A stretch of 40,283 bases of DNA from Marinobacter goseongensis (GTDB lineage Bacteria > Pseudomonadota > Gammaproteobacteria > Pseudomonadales > Oleiphilaceae). The DNA lies in the NCBI RefSeq assembly GCF_023156235.1, contig NZ_JAKZAI010000021.1, positions 1 through 40,283 of the forward strand, given 5' to 3'. The notes under the pieces were generated by a model. The model worked only from the letters and a program-made list of their open reading frames with translations, did not search any database and had not been told where the DNA came from. Of the stretch, positions 27,926 to 36,704 are shown piece after piece (the stretch's first letter is position 1; every line of letters starts with the position of its first letter). A program made the position numbers and the translations under genes.

Positions 27926-28927
27926 ATGGCGATCAAGAACGCACTTCTGGTAGACGACTCTAAGGTAGCGCGATTTGCCCTGAGCAAACTGCTGGAAAAC
28001 CGGGACATGGAAGTCAATATGGCGGGTTCTGCGGAAGAAGCTCTGGATTTCCTCAACAGCAACCAGCGTCCGGACGTGATTTTCATGGACCACCTGATGC
28101 CCGGCATGAACGGTGTAGAAGCCACCAAGGCCATCAAAGGCAATCCCACCACAGCCGGCATCCCCATCATTATGTGCACCTCGAAGAAGTCGTCGTCGTT
28201 CATGGAGGAAGCCCGCAATTTTGGCGTCTACAACATCCTCACCAAACCACCCCAGACCGAAGGCCTGAGCCTGGTGCTGGACCAGCTCGACAGCGATGTG
28301 ACCCAGGGCGCGATCTCCGGGGAGCCTATTGTGGTCGCCAAAGAGCCGGAGGTAAAAGCCGAGGCCGAAGACGACCTGGTCGAGCAGATTGCCCGCTCGG
28401 CGGTCAAAACCCACATCAACAACCGCCTGCACGAACTGCTGAGCGATCTGTTTGATGAACAGTACGACCACCTCAAGCGCGCGCTGGACGATGCCAGCAA
28501 GAAACAGGACGCCGCTGTTGAGGAAAAATTCAAGACTGTTTCCGAGCTCATGGATGAGCGCACCCGCAACCTGCGGGACGATGTCGCCGCCGAAGTGAAC
28601 CTTAACCTCGGCCGGGAACTGGCCGAGCTGAAGAAGGAACTGGCCCGCAACAGCGGCTTCACCGGCGAGCACATGGCAGAGCTGAAGGACCACATCACCA
28701 GCGTACAGACCATCGACACCGAGTTCTGGCAAACCCTGCAATCGGAGGCCATCCAGCAAGCCCACGAGATCTCCCGGGAAACCGCAGAAGACATCGCCCA
28801 GCGCACCATCGATCTGTTCGTGGCGCAGCAGCGCGCCGCGACCTCGAAGCTTTACACCCTGGGGTTAGCGGTCAGCCTGGGCGTCTTTACCGTCGGCATT
28901 GCCTGGTTGTCGGGCCTGTTCGGCTGA
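27926..28927 (+). CDS. Response regulator receiver with coiled coil and C-terminal membrane tail
   Basis: The 333-residue protein has an N-terminal receiver domain with the acidic pair D10-D11, the phosphorylation site D55 in [14 protein letters not shown]85/S86 and K107 in ILTKPP. After a linker, residues about 148-300 are highly charged and helical, probably coiled coil. The last 26 residues (from about 306) form one hydrophobic helix ending GLFG. There is no DNA-binding or enzymatic output domain. It would thus be a tail-anchored receiver facing the cytoplasm. GAGG precedes the ATG. It lies 50 bases after the MORN gene. No histidine kinase is nearby. Confidence 0.85.
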   Translation: MAIKNALLVDDSKVARFALSKLLENRDMEVNMAGSAEEALDFLNSNQRPDVIFMDHLMPGMNGVEATKAIKGNPTTAGIPIIMCTSKKSSSFMEEARNFGVYNILTKPPQTEGLSLVLDQLDSDVTQGAISGEPIVVAKEPEVKAEAEDDLVEQIARSAVKTHINNRLHELLSDLFDEQYDHLKRALDDASKKQDAAVEEKFKTVSELMDERTRNLRDDVAAEVNLNLGRELAELKKELARNSGFTGEHMAELKDHITSVQTIDTEFWQTLQSEAIQQAHEISRETAEDIAQRTIDLFVAQQRAATSKLYTLGLAVSLGVFTVGIAWLSGLFG

Positions 28928-29480
28928 GCTGCAGCCTGACCGCCGCCCAGTCCACCGGGGTGTCAACGTCGTCTGCCACCCCGGGGATCTCCACGCGGGT
29001 GGCACCGGCGGCCAACAGTACCGACGCCGCCCCGCGATCCCCCTCAAGGGCCAGAATATCCGGCCACAACCAACGCGGCAGCCAGGCGGGCACCCCGGGC
29101 CAGCCGCCATAATCCGCTGCAACCGGCTGATCCGGCATGAAACGCGCGGCCTTCCCCATCGCCATCAGTGCGGCCGGTTCCAGTAACGGCTGATCCGCCA
29201 GCACCACAAACACCCCCCGGGCGTCTGCTCCCAGGCTGGCGATTCCCGCCCGCAATGAGGCTGCCATTCCCTCGCGCCAATCCGCCACCGGCAACCAACA
29301 CGCTGGCTGAACTCGACCGCGAAAACGCATCAGCGGATAACCGGCACCGGTGGCCACCGTCACCCGGCTACTCATCAGCCTGGCTTGCCGTATCGCCTGA
29401 TCCAGCAGCGTACCCTGCCCGGTCTCCAGCAGGGTCTTGCTGCGCCCCATACGCCGCGAGGCACCGGCTGCCAGCACCAA
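28887..29480 (-). CDS. MocA/MobA-like nucleotidyltransferase, start doubtful
   Basis: The product has the NTP-transferase signature [18 protein letters not shown] at its N-terminus, [11 protein letters not shown] and DVDTPVDW near the end, as in molybdenum cofactor cytidylyltransferases (MocA). The only start in this frame is TTG at 29480 (or GTG at 29477), without a ribosome-binding site. A well-placed ATG at 29497 with AAAGG six bases upstream is out of frame by one base; adding one base would give [14 protein letters not shown], a normal start. A small deletion or a sequence error is therefore likely. The 3' end overlaps the convergent receiver gene by 41 bases. No other molybdenum genes are nearby. 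Confidence 0.75.
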   Translation of the reverse strand: MVLAAGASRRMGRSKTLLETGQGTLLDQAIRQARLMSSRVTVATGAGYPLMRFRGRVQPACWLPVADWREGMAASLRAGIASLGADARGVFVVLADQPLLEPAALMAMGKAARFMPDQPVAADYGGWPGVPAWLPRWLWPDILALEGDRGAASVLLAAGATRVEIPGVADDVDTPVDWAAVRLQLSRTGPTTRQCRR

Positions 29481-29592
29481 TGCGGGGAATTGCTCATGGC
29501 TGGCCTTTGGTGATTTGTCTATGGTGTGGCCCTCCCACGGGACAGCAAATTAACGCAGACACATCGACAGACTGCTCGCGTACCCGGATTTT

Positions 29593-29601
29593 TGCTAGAA
29601 T
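29593..29601 (+). promoter_or_regulatory. Extended -10 promoter of the PTPS-like gene
   Basis: TGC-TAGAAT forms an extended -10 (five of six in the hexamer), 38 bases before the ATG at 29640. No good -35 is visible, which is normal for extended -10 promoters. Confidence 0.5.
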
Positions 29602-29639
29602 CCGCCCATCAATCAACCTCATCCTGTTCGGACTTCTCG

Positions 29640-30491
29640 ATGAATCACCTGTTTGTGGACAATCTGACCGTTATCGATTTCGCCTACCTGGATCCGAACC
29701 GGGGTCTGGTGGGTGAAAGCTGGATTGCCGATGTGGTCCTGGGCGGTGAACTGGACGAGCAGGGCATGGTGTTCGATTTCAGTAATGTGAAACGCACCAT
29801 CAAGCGGGTGATCGACGAGCTTGTAGACCACCGCCTGGTGGTGCCCCGGGGCTACGCGGGCGTTGCCTGGACCGAGGAAAAACCAGACACCTTCACCTGG
29901 ACACTCACCGACGGCTCACGCATTGTTCACCGCGGGCCGGATGAGGCCGTTGTCTGGTTGTCTGCCGAGCGTGTGGTGCCCTCCGCCGTGGCGGCGCTGC
30001 TGGAGCGTGAATTGTTGGCGGTGCTGCCGGGCAACGTAACCGATGTGCAGATTCACCTGCGCGAGGAAGTGATCGAAGGCTGCTATTACCATTATGTGCA
30101 CGGCCTGAAGAAACACCTTGGCAACTGCCAGCGCATCGCCCACGGCCACCGCTCCCCTATCCGCATCGATCGCAACGGCCAGCGGGACTACGACCTGGAG
30201 AAGCGCTGGGCAACCTTATGGTGTGACATCTATGTCGGCTCGGAAGAAGACGTCAGCGGGCGCTGGGTCGACGAGCACGGCGTGGCCTACGTGACCTTCG
30301 AGTACGAGGCCAATCAGGGCGAGTTCGCGCTCACCCTGCCGGAGCAGCGGGTGTACATGATGAGCACCGACACCACGGTTGAGCTGATTGCCGCGCACAT
30401 GGCGGGTGAGCTGAAAGCGGAGTTCCCGGAGGATAGCATTCGGGTGAAGGCGTACGAAGGCGTTGGTAAAGGCGCTATCGCCTCTCGCTAG
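29640..30491 (+). CDS. Two-domain PTPS/QueD-like protein
   Basis: The 283-residue product matches the 6-pyruvoyl-tetrahydropterin synthase fold, whose bacterial form QueD makes 6-carboxy-tetrahydropterin for queuosine. Two halves are visible. The N-terminal half (1-105) has the MVFDFSNVK core motif and D63-H64 but no zinc histidines. The C-terminal half (130-283) has C163, H168 and H170 in CQRIAHGHRSP. A normal QueD is about 120 residues, so this looks like a duplicated or fused form in which the active-site residues are split. ATG at 29640 fits the promoter; the frame is open upstream. It may not make the QueD product. Confidence 0.8.
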   Translation: MNHLFVDNLTVIDFAYLDPNRGLVGESWIADVVLGGELDEQGMVFDFSNVKRTIKRVIDELVDHRLVVPRGYAGVAWTEEKPDTFTWTLTDGSRIVHRGPDEAVVWLSAERVVPSAVAALLERELLAVLPGNVTDVQIHLREEVIEGCYYHYVHGLKKHLGNCQRIAHGHRSPIRIDRNGQRDYDLEKRWATLWCDIYVGSEEDVSGRWVDEHGVAYVTFEYEANQGEFALTLPEQRVYMMSTDTTVELIAAHMAGELKAEFPEDSIRVKAYEGVGKGAIASR

Positions 30492-30555
30492 GCTCTCTGA
30501 TCAGAGCCTGCCCGCAACAGCTTCAGAGAATGTTAATCAACTTTCTTCCCGACAC

Positions 30556-30583
30556 AAAAAAACCGCCCGAAGGCGGTTTTTTT
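30556..30583. terminator. Bidirectional terminator between the PTPS-like gene and the tRNA operon
   Basis: AAAACCGCC and GGCGGTTTT pair around CGAA, with A-runs before and T-runs after. It can serve the PTPS-like gene from the left and the tRNA-Ala-Glu transcript from the right. Confidence 0.92.
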
Positions 30584-30619
30584 GATGGCTTTCCGGTGGA
30601 CTAAACCGTCAAGCCGTAT

Positions 30620-30695
30620 TGGCGTCCCCTAGGGGGTTCGAACCCCTGTTGCCGCCGTGAAAGGGCGGAGTCCTAGGCCACTAGACGAAGGGGAC
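30620..30695 (-). tRNA. tRNA-Glu (anticodon TTC)
   Basis: The 76-base gene reads on the minus strand from GTCCCCTTCGTCTAG to GGGGACGCCA. The acceptor stem, GGTTCGAACC T arm and encoded CCA are all present, and the anticodon loop CTTTCAC gives TTC. It is the second gene of a two-tRNA transcript, 7 bases after tRNA-Ala, and its synthetase gene gltX lies directly upstream. Confidence 0.97.
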
Positions 30696-30702
30696 TAGAA
30701 AT

Positions 30703-30778
30703 TGGTGGAGCCAAGCGGGATCGAACCGCTGACCTCAACACTGCCAGTGTTGCGCTCTCCCAGCTGAGCTATGGCCCC
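30703..30778 (-). tRNA. tRNA-Ala (anticodon GGC)
   Basis: The 76-base gene reads on the minus strand from GGGGCCATAGCTCAGCTGGG to GGCTCCACCA. The arms pair well, the anticodon stem-loop CACTGGCAGTG gives GGC, and CCA is encoded. It is the first gene of the tRNA transcript. Confidence 0.97.
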
Positions 30779-30791
30779 TCAACGGCTGCGT

Positions 30792-30820
30792 ATATTAAGG
30801 ATCCGCCCTATGGGCGTCAA
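30792..30820 (-). promoter_or_regulatory. Promoter of the tRNA-Ala-Glu operon
   Basis: TTGACG (5/6) and TAATAT (4/6) are spaced by 17 bases on the minus strand. The start would be a few bases before tRNA-Ala. A GC-rich stretch after the -10 fits stringent control of stable RNA. Confidence 0.8.
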
Positions 30821-30890
30821 CCTTTAATCTCCATTTTTTTCAGTTTTCTGAACTTCACTGTTCATTCCGTTTAGTTCTTCACCAAAGCGG

Positions 30891-32375
30891 TTATTCCGCG
30901 AGCAACGCGGCGTATTCTTTCTCCACTTTCTTGGTTTCTTTCTTCGAGAAGCCACCCATCACGTCCAGGGCATGGCGTAACCGTGAGCGGGTCATATCCG
31001 GACCCAGCAACGCCATGGAATCCATCACCGACCAGGAATTCGGCGTGCCGGCGATGGCCACGAAGATGGAAAACATGAAGTCGCCCATTTTCAGGTCCAT
31101 GGCCTTGGCCAGGGTCTTGATGTCGGCAAAGATGGTGTCCTTGCTCCAGTGGCGCTGGGCCTCCAGCTTCCACAGGGTGAACTGCAGCACCCGCTTGACC
31201 TGAGCTTCCTCAAGCTTGTTGTGGGCAAAGTCTTCCGGCTTGAGGTTGAGCATGCCGGCGAACATGAACGACGCCATGGGCGCCACATCGGAAAACACTT
31301 CCGCCCTGCCCTTGATGTGCGGAATCAGCGCACGCAGGGCGTCTTCGTTGAACCACCAGTGGCGCATCTTCTCCACGAACTGGTCGTCGCTCAGATCCTC
31401 GCGCAGCCACAGGCCGTTCAGCCAGCGCAGTTTTTCCACATCGAACACCGGGCCACCGAGAGATACCCGCTGAATGTCGAAGTTCTCGATCATCTCGTTG
31501 AGGGTGAACTTTTCCCGCTCGTCGGGCATAGACCAGCCCATACGGCCGAGGTAGTTGGTCACCGCCTCCGGCAGGAAGCCCATGCGCTCGTAGAAATTGA
31601 TGCTGGTGGGGTTCTTGCGCTTGGACAACTTGCTCTTGTCCGGATTGCGCAGCAACGGCAGGTGGCACAGCTCGGGCATGTCCCAGCCGAAGTACTGGTA
31701 CAGCAACTTGTGCTTGGGCGCGGAGTTGATCCACTCCTCCCCCCGCAGCACATGGGTGATTTCCATCAGGTGGTCGTCCACCACGTTGGCAAGGTGGTAG
31801 GTGGGCATGCCATCGGATTTCAGAAGGATCTGACAGTCCACCTGGGACCAGTCGATCTCGATGGTGCCACGGAGCATGTCGCGGATCTCGCAGACCCCCT
31901 CATCCGGCACCTTCATACGGATCACGTAAGGATCACCGGCGTCCAGACGACGCTTCACCTCTTCCTCGGACAGCTCCAGATCGCCCTTGATGCCCGGGTT
32001 CAGGCCCTGGGCCTTGCGCTCCTCGCGGATGGCGTCCAGTTCTTCCGGGGTGCGGAAGCAGTAGAAGGCGTGACCGGCGGTGACCAGGTCCAGGGCGTAC
32101 TGACGATAGGAGTCCTTGCGCTCGGATTGCCGATAGGGGCCGTGCGGGCCGCCCACGTCCGGCCCTTCGTCCCAGTCCAGACCGAGCCAGCGCAGGGCGC
32201 GCAGAATGTCCTGCTCGGACTCGCCGGTGCTGCGGGCCTGGTCGGTGTCTTCGATACGCAGAATGAACTGGCCGCCGTGCTGACGGGCGAAGCACAGGTT
32301 GAACAGGGCCACGAAGGCGGTACCAACGTGTGGATCACCTGTGGGTGACGGGGCAATTCGGGTACGTACGGTCAT
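30891..32375 (-). CDS. gltX: Glutamyl-tRNA synthetase
   Basis: The 494-residue class I synthetase charges tRNA-Glu. The HIGH-type motif is in [14 protein letters not shown] at the N-terminus and the KMSKS-type motif is SKLSKRKNP. The anticodon-binding half is C-terminal. ATG at 32375 has AGGA eight bases upstream and gives the family start [13 protein letters not shown]; the open frame upstream overlaps the promoter region. The tRNA-Ala/tRNA-Glu genes follow it, an arrangement also found in Pseudomonas-type genomes. No sign of a second, truncated copy is present. Confidence 0.97.
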   Translation of the reverse strand: MTVRTRIAPSPTGDPHVGTAFVALFNLCFARQHGGQFILRIEDTDQARSTGESEQDILRALRWLGLDWDEGPDVGGPHGPYRQSERKDSYRQYALDLVTAGHAFYCFRTPEELDAIREERKAQGLNPGIKGDLELSEEEVKRRLDAGDPYVIRMKVPDEGVCEIRDMLRGTIEIDWSQVDCQILLKSDGMPTYHLANVVDDHLMEITHVLRGEEWINSAPKHKLLYQYFGWDMPELCHLPLLRNPDKSKLSKRKNPTSINFYERMGFLPEAVTNYLGRMGWSMPDEREKFTLNEMIENFDIQRVSLGGPVFDVEKLRWLNGLWLREDLSDDQFVEKMRHWWFNEDALRALIPHIKGRAEVFSDVAPMASFMFAGMLNLKPEDFAHNKLEEAQVKRVLQFTLWKLEAQRHWSKDTIFADIKTLAKAMDLKMGDFMFSIFVAIAGTPNSWSVMDSMALLGPDMTRSRLRHALDVMGGFSKKETKKVEKEYAALLAE

Positions 32376-32417
32376 GAAACAATCCTGGTAGATAAGTGGC
32401 CGACTGGAAAGCCACGC

Positions 32418-32423
32418 ATTATA
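32418..32423 (-). promoter_or_regulatory. -10 element of the gltX promoter
   Basis: A perfect TATAAT lies on the minus strand 43 bases before the gltX ATG. The -35 is weak, so only the -10 is claimed. Confidence 0.45.
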
Positions 32424-32479
32424 ACGGCCCGGGAGCAATTTCGCATGAGGGTAGCGCCACACAACCTTTCGCTGAGAAT

Positions 32480-32504
32480 GCAATTGTTATATTATAACGT
32501 ATCA
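32480..32504. promoter_or_regulatory. Zur box upstream of znuA
   Basis: The core GTTATA-T-TATAAC (32486-32498) is a perfect palindrome that equals the gammaproteobacterial Zur consensus core. It lies 32 bases before the znuA ATG and covers the probable -10 region, so zinc-loaded Zur should repress znuA. Confidence 0.88.
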
Positions 32505-32529
32505 ATTCAGAATCAGAGCCCGATCTCTC

Positions 32530-33471
32530 ATGCCCAATCCTTCTCGAACCAGCGCCGTTGCGCTGGGACTGGCTGCGCTGCTCAGCCCGTTGTCCACCCT
32601 CGCTGCCACTCAGGTAGTGACGTCCATCAAACCGGTCGAACTGCTGGTCAGAGCGGTTGCACCAGAAGATGTGGAAGTCACCAGCCTGGTGCCGTCAGGC
32701 TCCAGCCCGCATAACTACACCATGCGCCCCTCCCAACGCCGGGCTCTGGAGAACGCCGACGTCATCTTCTGGGTGGGTCCCGAAATGGAGACCTTCCTGT
32801 CGCGCCTGCTCGGCGGTGAGGAGTTCAGCCAGAGAACGGTATCGCTGATGCACGGGGATGAGGTACCGGCAGCAGAGGCTGTTGATGCGCACCATCACGA
32901 CCATCATGACGATCACAACGACGCCCACAGCCACGATCATGGCGACGGCGAAGACCCACACATCTGGCTCGACCCGGCACTGGCCCTGGACATGGCACAG
33001 GATATCCACCGGGCACTGTCACAGCTTGAGGGTGCGGACACCGAGGCCCTGGATGCCAATCTCGCCCGCTTCGAAACCTCACTGCACGAAGCCGAAGACA
33101 ACATCCGCCATCGCCTTGAGCCGCTGGCAAATATCAGCCTGTTTGCCTACCACGATGCCTTTACCCGTTACGCCGGGCACTTCGATCTGAAACTGGAGGG
33201 CGTGCTCACGCTGAATCCGGAACTGTCTCCAGGCGCCCGCCACATTGCCGAGGTGCAGGACAAACTGCGCGCTGCCAATCAGCCCTGCCTGCTCACCGAA
33301 CCCCAGTTCAACCGCCAGTGGTGGCGCTCCATCACTAACGGCCTGGGCATCACCTTCAGCACCTGGGATCCGCTGGCCACAGACGTTGAATCCGACCGTA
33401 ACGGCTACGTGAACTTCTTGCAGGGTATTGCGGACAACGCGCTAAGCTGCCTGCCAGAGAAAACCCGGTAA
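32530..33471 (+). CDS. znuA: Zinc ABC transporter substrate-binding protein ZnuA
   Basis: This 313-residue periplasmic protein delivers zinc to the ZnuBC permease. A signal peptide (about 1-26) is followed by a cluster A-I fold with zinc ligands H61 (GSSPHNY), H144 (DPHIWLDP) and the His in FAYHDAF. The flexible loop at 121-144 is rich in His and Asp (ten His in 24 residues), typical of zinc-specific members. No znuC, znuB or zur gene is adjacent, so the permease must be elsewhere. The Zur box confirms the zinc role. It is convergent with the AEC transporter gene, 11 bases apart. Confidence 0.95.
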   Translation: MPNPSRTSAVALGLAALLSPLSTLAATQVVTSIKPVELLVRAVAPEDVEVTSLVPSGSSPHNYTMRPSQRRALENADVIFWVGPEMETFLSRLLGGEEFSQRTVSLMHGDEVPAAEAVDAHHHDHHDDHNDAHSHDHGDGEDPHIWLDPALALDMAQDIHRALSQLEGADTEALDANLARFETSLHEAEDNIRHRLEPLANISLFAYHDAFTRYAGHFDLKLEGVLTLNPELSPGARHIAEVQDKLRAANQPCLLTEPQFNRQWWRSITNGLGITFSTWDPLATDVESDRNGYVNFLQGIADNALSCLPEKTR

Positions 33472-33482
33472 CCCTTTAAGCC

Positions 33483-34397
33483 TTACCAGAGCACACCGAG
33501 CACAAGGGGAATCGACATCATCGCCAGCAATGTCTGGCCACTGATGATGCCGGCCATCAACGGCGCGTCACCACCGAGCTGACGCGCCAGGATGTAGGAC
33601 GACGTCGCCGTGGGCAGCGCCGCCAGCAGCACAGCCACCTGCACTAACATTCCTTCCAACCCCAGCAACAGCGCCAACCCGGCGGTGATCAGCGGGAACG
33701 CCACCAGCTTGGCCACCGATGCCACCAGAAATGGCATGGATGCACCCCGCAAAGCTTTCAGCTGCAACCCTGCGCCGACGGTCATCAGCCCCATGGGCAA
33801 CGCCAGATCGCTCAACGGCGCCAGAATACCGGCCACCAAAGGATGGAAGCCGATCTGGAAGAAACTCCAGGTCACACCGAACACCGAACCCACGATCAGC
33901 GGGTTGGTCACGATGGCTTTCAAGACCGGCCGCCACTGCAGCGGCCCCTGCCCCGCCGTCAGCGAGAACATCAGAATGCAGAGCAGATTCAGCAGCGGCA
34001 CCTTGACGGCCACGGCAATGGCGATCAGTGACAGCCCCTCATCACCCAGCAGCATGCCGGCCGCCGCCAGGCCCACGTAGGAATTGAACCGGATACCGCC
34101 CTGAAACACGGAAGAGAATACCGGCCCGGGCCAGCGCCAGACCGCTTGCAGTAGCGCCAGTACCAGCGTCATCACCAGCAACATGGCCACAATCAACAGC
34201 AGGATGTCGCCGTAGGCGGAGGCGGGCAAGCGGGCCTGGCCCAGCTTGTAGACCAGCATGGCGGGAAACAGCACGTAGTAGGTAAAGCGCTCGGCCTGCA
34301 GCCAGAAGCCGTCGCCGGGAAAATTCCAGCGTCGGAACAGATGCCCCATCACGATCAGCGCGAAAACAGGCACCAGCGCCTGAACCATCACCGGCAT
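33483..34397 (-). CDS. AEC family transporter (auxin efflux carrier-like)
   Basis: The 304-residue protein has about ten hydrophobic helices in two halves, typical of the AEC/PIN-like family of inner-membrane carriers for organic anions such as malate or malonate. Helix content is visible throughout, with no large soluble domain. GGGGGA precedes the ATG. It is the last gene of a minus-strand group, 82 bases after the SDR gene, so membership in that operon is possible. The substrate is unknown. Confidence 0.88.
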   Translation of the reverse strand: MPVMVQALVPVFALIVMGHLFRRWNFPGDGFWLQAERFTYYVLFPAMLVYKLGQARLPASAYGDILLLIVAMLLVMTLVLALLQAVWRWPGPVFSSVFQGGIRFNSYVGLAAAGMLLGDEGLSLIAIAVAVKVPLLNLLCILMFSLTAGQGPLQWRPVLKAIVTNPLIVGSVFGVTWSFFQIGFHPLVAGILAPLSDLALPMGLMTVGAGLQLKALRGASMPFLVASVAKLVAFPLITAGLALLLGLEGMLVQVAVLLAALPTATSSYILARQLGGDAPLMAGIISGQTLLAMMSIPLVLGVLW

Positions 34398-34479
34398 TGC
34401 GTCATTCCCCCGAGCCCCGTGCCTGTAGAGCCCGAGAGAATAACAAAGTCAGCCCGCCGGCGTCTTGATGCCGCAGATC

Positions 34480-35250
34480 CTACTTGCGCCAGAGCTTGCG
34501 CAGCACGGAGCGGGTAACGGAGGCCGGCGCCGACCTGGCAATGGGCCACAACGCACGGAACTGCAGGGAGATAGGCCGATGCAGGCGCGGCTGTTCCACC
34601 TGCGCCCAGACCTGAGCTGCCACCAGATCCGGTGTCAGATTCACCCCCAGGCGCTCGAACAGCCGGGAACTGTGCTCGTTCTGCTGCACCATGGCGGTTC
34701 TGACAAACGGCGGCATCAGATCGCACACGCGGATACCGTGAGGCTCCCACTCAATATCCAGCGCCTCCGTCATGGCCCGTACCGCGTGCTTACTGGCGGA
34801 ATAGGACGCAAAATCCGGAATGCCGTAGGCGGCAGAGGCCGAGCTCATGTTTACCACCTGAGCGTCCGGCGTGGCTTTCAGATACGGGAACGCCGCATGC
34901 AGCACCGTCATCAGGCCGATCACGTTGATCTCGACCACCGCGCGATGGTCCGCCAATGCAATCTCCTCGAACGGCCCCACCCGCAGAATGCCGGCGTTGT
35001 TGTGCAGCAGCCGCAGCTGGCCGCCGGTGCGCTCGGCAAACTCCGCAAGGCCCCGCTTCACCGAGGCTTCATCCACCACGTCCATCACGTGAGTGCTGCA
35101 CCGATCGTTACCCAGTTCTTCCCGTAACGCCGCCAGCGCCGCCTCATCCCGATCCGCTGCGCCGACAAACCAGCCTTTGGCGGCAAACAGCAGCGCGGTT
35201 TCACGACCGATACCCGCGGCCGCGCCGGTGATAAAAATGCAGTCTTTCAT
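34480..35250 (-). CDS. Short-chain dehydrogenase/reductase
   Basis: The 256-residue classical SDR has the cofactor motif ITGAAAGIGRETA near the N-terminus, HNNAG, and the catalytic Ser-Tyr-Lys in NMSSASAAYG...YSASKHA. The C-terminal extension is basic (LRKLWRK). ATG at 35250 has AGGGA seven bases upstream. The substrate is not clear; such SDRs often act on long-chain alcohols or aldehydes, and the neighbours fit lipid-like substrates. It follows the MAPEG gene by 35 bases. Confidence 0.88.
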   Translation of the reverse strand: MKDCIFITGAAAGIGRETALLFAAKGWFVGAADRDEAALAALREELGNDRCSTHVMDVVDEASVKRGLAEFAERTGGQLRLLHNNAGILRVGPFEEIALADHRAVVEINVIGLMTVLHAAFPYLKATPDAQVVNMSSASAAYGIPDFASYSASKHAVRAMTEALDIEWEPHGIRVCDLMPPFVRTAMVQQNEHSSRLFERLGVNLTPDLVAAQVWAQVEQPRLHRPISLQFRALWPIARSAPASVTRSVLRKLWRK

Positions 35251-35285
35251 GGACAATCCCTGTAATGGTTATCGGAGCGCTTCGG

Positions 35286-35693
35286 TCAGCCGAGCAGCAA
35301 GCGGTAAACCATCACCAGCACCAGCACGATCTGGATCAGGAAGAACGTCGCCCGCAGGAGAATCTGGATAAACGAGGTGCCGCTGATGTGCACCACGCTC
35401 TGGGCAATGCGCGCGTACAGTACGAGCGCAGCCAGCCCACCGATCGCTTCCAGCCGGTTCATCAGCCCGGCCACCACCACCACCGCCGCAAAGACCGCGA
35501 AGTTCTCGATGCAGTTCAGGTGCGCCGCCTTGGCCCGCTGCAGAATCGGCGCATCGATGGGCTGCTTGTTGCGCTCCCAGCTATCAATGGGTTTGGCGCC
35601 GGTGAGGGCCTGAGGCACACGGGGCACGGCGTAGATCAGCGCCAGGATCAGCATCCATCCGGCGTACAACAGAACAGCGGTGTAAGCGGTCAT
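35286..35693 (-). CDS. MAPEG family membrane protein
   Basis: The 135-residue protein has four hydrophobic helices and the MAPEG-like RAKAAHLNCIENFAVFAAV segment, where the Arg, Asn and Glu residues are conserved. MAPEG proteins are small membrane enzymes, in eukaryotes glutathione- or eicosanoid-linked; bacterial roles are poorly defined. It lies between the SDR and PF10118 genes with short gaps, which supports co-transcription. Confidence 0.85.
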   Translation of the reverse strand: MTAYTAVLLYAGWMLILALIYAVPRVPQALTGAKPIDSWERNKQPIDAPILQRAKAAHLNCIENFAVFAAVVVVAGLMNRLEAIGGLAALVLYARIAQSVVHISGTSFIQILLRATFFLIQIVLVLVMVYRLLLG

Positions 35694-35725
35694 TCAGTCT
35701 TCCTTTTTTGTTGAGTTTTGGGATC

Positions 35726-36592
35726 TTACTCGCCGAGCCATTTCACCTTGGCTTTTTCAACCAGGGAACGGGCATCGTGATTCCAGGGGTGAAACCCCGG
35801 GCTGTAAAACTTCAGGTAGGATGGCACAAGTTTGCGAAACACGCCGGGCTTGCCCCACATGTATTTGAACGCACCCGCCCAGGACTTCAGATTGCCCAGC
35901 TGGCCATCTTCTTTCATCAACTGTACCAGATGAATGCTGGTAAATACGGGAAAAAGCACACTCACCACCAGCATTTCCTGCAACCGCACACTCTCACGGC
36001 CACCCACGGCCTTGTAGACGTCAAACGCCACCGCCTTATGCTCAGACTCCTCAATAGCATGCCATGCCCAGATCTTGGCCATGCGGGGGTCCATTTCATC
36101 CAGCGCGTCATACTTCAGCAGGAACTCTTCCGCCATCAGCGCGGTGAAATGCTCAACGGCGACGGTGTGGGCCAGTTGCCGCTCGGGGCTGAAGTTGTTG
36201 CGCATCCAGTCCATGAACGCCTGAATTTCGGTTTCCAGGCGACCAAGACCAATGCCCCGCTCCTCCAGGAAGCCATTCAGCAGCTTGTGTTCCCGCGAGT
36301 GGTGCGCCTCCTGCCCGATAAACCCACGCACCGCTTTCTTCAGTTCCGGATCGGTAATACGATCCTGGTAGTGGCGCACGGTGTCAATGAAGAAGGTTTC
36401 GCCCGGTGGGAACGATGCAGACAGCGCTGCCAGCAGCAGCGTTTTGACCGGATCGTTGTCCCACCAGTATTTCGGCGTATCGTTCGCCAGATCGATGTTC
36501 GGGCGGCGCACCTGGGGAATCACGCTCAAGGGCGACTTGGCAGGCTTGCCTCCGGACAAAGGAATGGCTTGGGCATTCACGGCTGAGCTCAT
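35726..36592 (-). CDS. PF10118-type metal-dependent hydrolase
   Basis: The 288-residue protein carries ferritin-like metal-binding motifs: FIGQEAHHSREH, EHFTALMAEEFL and WHAIEESEHKAVAFDVY. They give a set of Glu and His residues fit for a diiron site. The family is called metal-dependent hydrolase, but the chemistry is not well established and an oxygenase-like reaction is conceivable. ATG at 36592 has AGGAG seven bases upstream. It is the first gene of the hydrolase-MAPEG-SDR group and diverges from an AraC/OruR-type regulator. Confidence 0.85.
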   Translation of the reverse strand: MSSAVNAQAIPLSGGKPAKSPLSVIPQVRRPNIDLANDTPKYWWDNDPVKTLLLAALSASFPPGETFFIDTVRHYQDRITDPELKKAVRGFIGQEAHHSREHKLLNGFLEERGIGLGRLETEIQAFMDWMRNNFSPERQLAHTVAVEHFTALMAEEFLLKYDALDEMDPRMAKIWAWHAIEESEHKAVAFDVYKAVGGRESVRLQEMLVVSVLFPVFTSIHLVQLMKEDGQLGNLKSWAGAFKYMWGKPGVFRKLVPSYLKFYSPGFHPWNHDARSLVEKAKVKWLGE

Positions 36593-36619
36593 GGGCAGAC
36601 TCCTGAATTCGGGATTTCT

Positions 36620-36648
36620 TGTAATCTGGCCTACAGAGTACTGGTCAA
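36620..36648 (-). promoter_or_regulatory. Candidate promoter of the hydrolase-MAPEG-SDR group
   Basis: TTGACC (5/6) and ATTACA are spaced by 17 bases on the minus strand, 28 bases before the hydrolase ATG. The -10 is poor, which would suit an activator-dependent promoter controlled by the divergent regulator. Confidence 0.4.
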
Positions 36649-36704
36649 GGCCCTGCCTCCGTGAGATGTTTGGCGGACAAAGCACTTGTCATTGGTGGCC
36701 AACC

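Noticed and set aside
36381..36704. Upstream extension of the second AraC-type regulator
   Set aside because: It would overlap the divergent hydrolase gene and its promoter, and the added residues are not regulator-like.
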